NCBI GenBank assembly: GCA_900758495.1
Contig: CAAERO010000013.1
Location: 1-23,964, forward strand
Direction of reading: 5' to 3'
Origin: Bacilli bacterium
GTDB taxonomy: Bacteria; Bacillota_I; Bacilli_A; RF39; UBA660
DNA: 23,964 nucleotides
Shown: piece after piece, positions 22,266 to 23,964 of the stretch
How positions within the stretch are numbered: position 1 is the first letter of the stretch
Layout of the letters: every line of letters begins with the position of its first letter
The notes under the pieces: model-generated
Seen by the model: the letters and a program-made list of their open reading frames with translations, nothing else
Told to the model about the DNA's origin: nothing
Databases searched by the model: none
Made by a program: the position numbers and the translations under genes

Positions 22266-23964
22266 ATGAAAAAGTTGAAAAGAGGTTTTACGTTAGTAGA
22301 GTTATTAGCAGTGATTGCAATATTGGGAGTTTTATCATCTGGAGTCATTTTTTCTTATAGTAAATATTTAAAAAATGCTAAAGAGAGATATTATTCTTCG
22401 CAGGAAAACACAGTAACATTAAGTGGAAAAGAATACTTTACAGATTACCGAAGTAGATTACCAAAAGAAGTTGGTAGTAAAACATCAGTTGATTTAGATA
22501 CTTTGTATTCTAAAAAATATATAAGTAAATTAAATGATTATAATGGTAAAACGTGTCAAACATCAACTAATAGTGATGCTAATAAAGTATATGCTTATAA
22601 AGTAGCAGATAATATTTATGTTTACTATAGTATAATAGATTGTAATGGTTATCAAACAGATGTAGATACTAAAGGACCTGTTATAACTTTTAATCCGAAT
22701 AAAGCTATTACTAATCAAAATATTAATGTAGTAATGAGTATAAAAGATAATAAAAAAGTAGAATATTACTCTTATCAAATAATAAAAGATGGAACAATTA
22801 TTACAACAAAAAATATGACTGCTTATACATCAGATATTACAATTCCTTTAAGAGGAGAAGGTACTTATAAAATAAAGGCACAAGCAGTAGATTCAAGTGG
22901 TAATTTAACAGATAAGACATCTAATAAATACATAATCGATAAAACAGTACCTGACTGTAGTAAGATTAATATTAAAGCTAATGCTAATGAAAGAACTTGG
23001 CAGAAAAATGATATTAAACTTAATATTAGACCACATAGTGATATTTTTAAATGGTCATTTAGAAATTGTTTCAAGCAAAGTAATGGAACAGGTATTTGTA
23101 AAGATGATGGTAGTAATATAAAAGGAACAAGTACTAAACTATTACAAGGAGCAAATGGAAGTCTATTTTCAAGTGGCAATTATACTTATAATGGTCATGT
23201 TTATGGAAAAATAATTGCTTATGATGAAGCAGGAAACTCTTGTAGTGTTAATACAGGAGAATACTATATAGATAGAGAACCACCAACGATAAAAAACGTT
23301 AGTGTTACTAGTAGAAATAGTAATTATAATAGTTTAAATGTAGTTGTTAAGTTTACTTTAACAGATAGAACTGATACAACTAATAATAAAATTTATTATA
23401 GTGTTTCTAGTAGTGGCAGTACTTCTTGGACAGAGTATCCACTCGGAAGTAGTAGTGTTTCTGTAAATCTGACTTTAAATGGAAGTTATGATGGTGCTAC
23501 AAGAAAAATCACTATTAAAGCTAAAGATGAACTTGGTAACACAAGAAGTCTAATTTATGCTAACTATACAGTATATAAAGATTGTAATTATACCTATAGT
23601 AGCTCATATACAGGAAGTTGTAGTGCCACTACTGGTTTTGGAACAGCTACCAAGACAACTAAATTTTATGATAGATACACTAATAACTATTGTAGTAGTA
23701 AAACAGAAAATGTATCTTGTTGTATAAACCCATCTGTTACAAGAGGAAGTTGGTCAAGTTGTAGTGCTAGTTGTGGTGGAGGTACTAGAACTCGTAATGT
23801 AACTACTCGTAACTGTGATGGTAGTACATCTTACTCAACAGAAAGAGAATCTTGTAATATGCAAAGTTGTACTTGTGAAAATGTTTATTATCGTGATGGC
23901 TCAAGTTGTAGTAGTTCTTGTGGAAGTGGTACTTATAATCAACTAGCTTATGATTATTACACAG
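22266..23964 (+). CDS. Prepilin-like surface protein with Ig-like and thrombospondin type 1 repeats (3' end outside window)
   Basis: The frame is open from ATG 22266 to the window edge: 566 residues, end missing. Residues 1-35 are a prepilin signal, KLKRGFTLVELLAVIAILG, with canonical Gly before Phe and Glu at +5. Residues to about 130 parallel the upstream short pilin. From about 135 to 440 come repeated beta-rich modules separated by D-T-K-G-P, IDKTVPD (about 224) and YIDREPP (about 335), as in bacterial Ig-like repeats. From about 443 the protein is Cys-rich; residues 494-537 (GSWSSCSASCGGGTRTRN, a second block with NCDG, then ESCNMQSC) match a thrombospondin type 1 repeat, and SSCSSSCGSGT at 546 begins another. 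GGAG precedes the start. Probably an adhesin presented on a pilus or at the membrane. Confidence 0.85.
   Translation, partial: MKKLKRGFTLVELLAVIAILGVLSSGVIFSYSKYLKNAKERYYSSQENTVTLSGKEYFTDYRSRLPKEVGSKTSVDLDTLYSKKYISKLNDYNGKTCQTSTNSDANKVYAYKVADNIYVYYSIIDCNGYQTDVDTKGPVITFNPNKAITNQNINVVMSIKDNKKVEYYSYQIIKDGTIITTKNMTAYTSDITIPLRGEGTYKIKAQAVDSSGNLTDKTSNKYIIDKTVPDCSKINIKANANERTWQKNDIKLNIRPHSDIFKWSFRNCFKQSNGTGICKDDGSNIKGTSTKLLQGANGSLFSSGNYTYNGHVYGKIIAYDEAGNSCSVNTGEYYIDREPPTIKNVSVTSRNSNYNSLNVVVKFTLTDRTDTTNNKIYYSVSSSGSTSWTEYPLGSSSVSVNLTLNGSYDGATRKITIKAKDELGNTRSLIYANYTVYKDCNYTYSSSYTGSCSATTGFGTATKTTKFYDRYTNNYCSSKTENVSCCINPSVTRGSWSSCSASCGGGTRTRNVTTRNCDGSTSYSTERESCNMQSCTCENVYYRDGSSCSSSCGSGTYNQLAYDYYT

Noticed and set aside
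22563..23179. Antisense open frames beneath the long pilin-like gene
   Set aside because: The plus strand carries a continuous frame with prepilin signal and domain repeats; the minus frames are Ile/Tyr- or Leu-rich shadows without ribosome sites.
1..23964. Mycoplasma-type code (TGA as Trp)
   Set aside because: Trp positions use TGG (Lon, FtsW, CotE, the pilin-like protein), and TGA terminates miaB, the ricA-like gene and ftsW at natural protein ends.
1..23964. tRNA or rRNA genes, CRISPR arrays and insertion sequences
   Set aside because: I found no cloverleaf with T-loop and D-loop consensus, no regularly spaced repeats and no transposase other than the Rpn-like relic.

Overview
The window (about 30% GC) comes from a low-GC Gram-positive bacterium of the Bacilli, most likely an uncultured gut lineage near the Erysipelotrichales or RF39-type Mollicutes relatives (inference). 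Evidence: standard code with TGG as Trp and TGA used as stop, AAGGAGG-type ribosome sites, consensus sigma-A promoters, and Firmicute gene pairs such as rpsP-khpA and miaB-ricA-like. CotE and YjcZ spore-coat type genes point to an ancestry or present ability to form spores.

Layout. 1-791: 3' part of a secreted or surface protein whose C-terminal module holds a sharply bounded, GC-rich, adenine-poor in-frame island. 875-3596: two overlapping flavoprotein oxidoreductases. 3652-5121: tandem paralogues of unknown function. 5122-5493: gene-poor, with a possible membrane-protein relic on the minus strand. 5503-7812: lon. 8019-8830: a degenerate Rpn/PD-(D/E)XK protein with a frame-shifted tail. 9022-9548: rpsP-khpA. 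9673-10368: ankyrin-repeat protein. 10378-10745 (minus): a decayed glutamate racemase gene. 10847-12602: miaB and a YmcA/YlbF-family gene. 12672-14784: MacB-like ABC permease and ATPase. 14801-16226 (minus): cotE, def and a 54-residue YjcZ-type gene. 16357-17508: SEDS glycosyltransferase (ftsW-like). 17684-20378: comEA-comEC. 20505-21410: dnaI, convergent with a DUF192-type gene. 21834 to the end: two adjacent prepilin-like genes, the second open at the window edge and carrying Ig-like and thrombospondin type 1-like repeats.

How the genes work together. Housekeeping functions dominate: proteolysis, translation, tRNA modification, protein maturation, septal wall synthesis and helicase loading. 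They are interleaved with DNA uptake (ComEA binds DNA, ComEC is the channel), envelope transport and surface proteins. Both edges of the window lie in surface-protein genes.

The strongest leads are the island at about 594-710, which looks like the variable region of a diversity-generating retroelement target, although no reverse transcriptase or template is in the window, and the prepilin-like protein with TSP1-like modules at the right edge. Secondary leads are the murI and Rpn relics, a repeated intergenic element at 7835 and 17531, promoters nested in terminators, and sporulation-sigma-like motifs before cotE and yjcZ.
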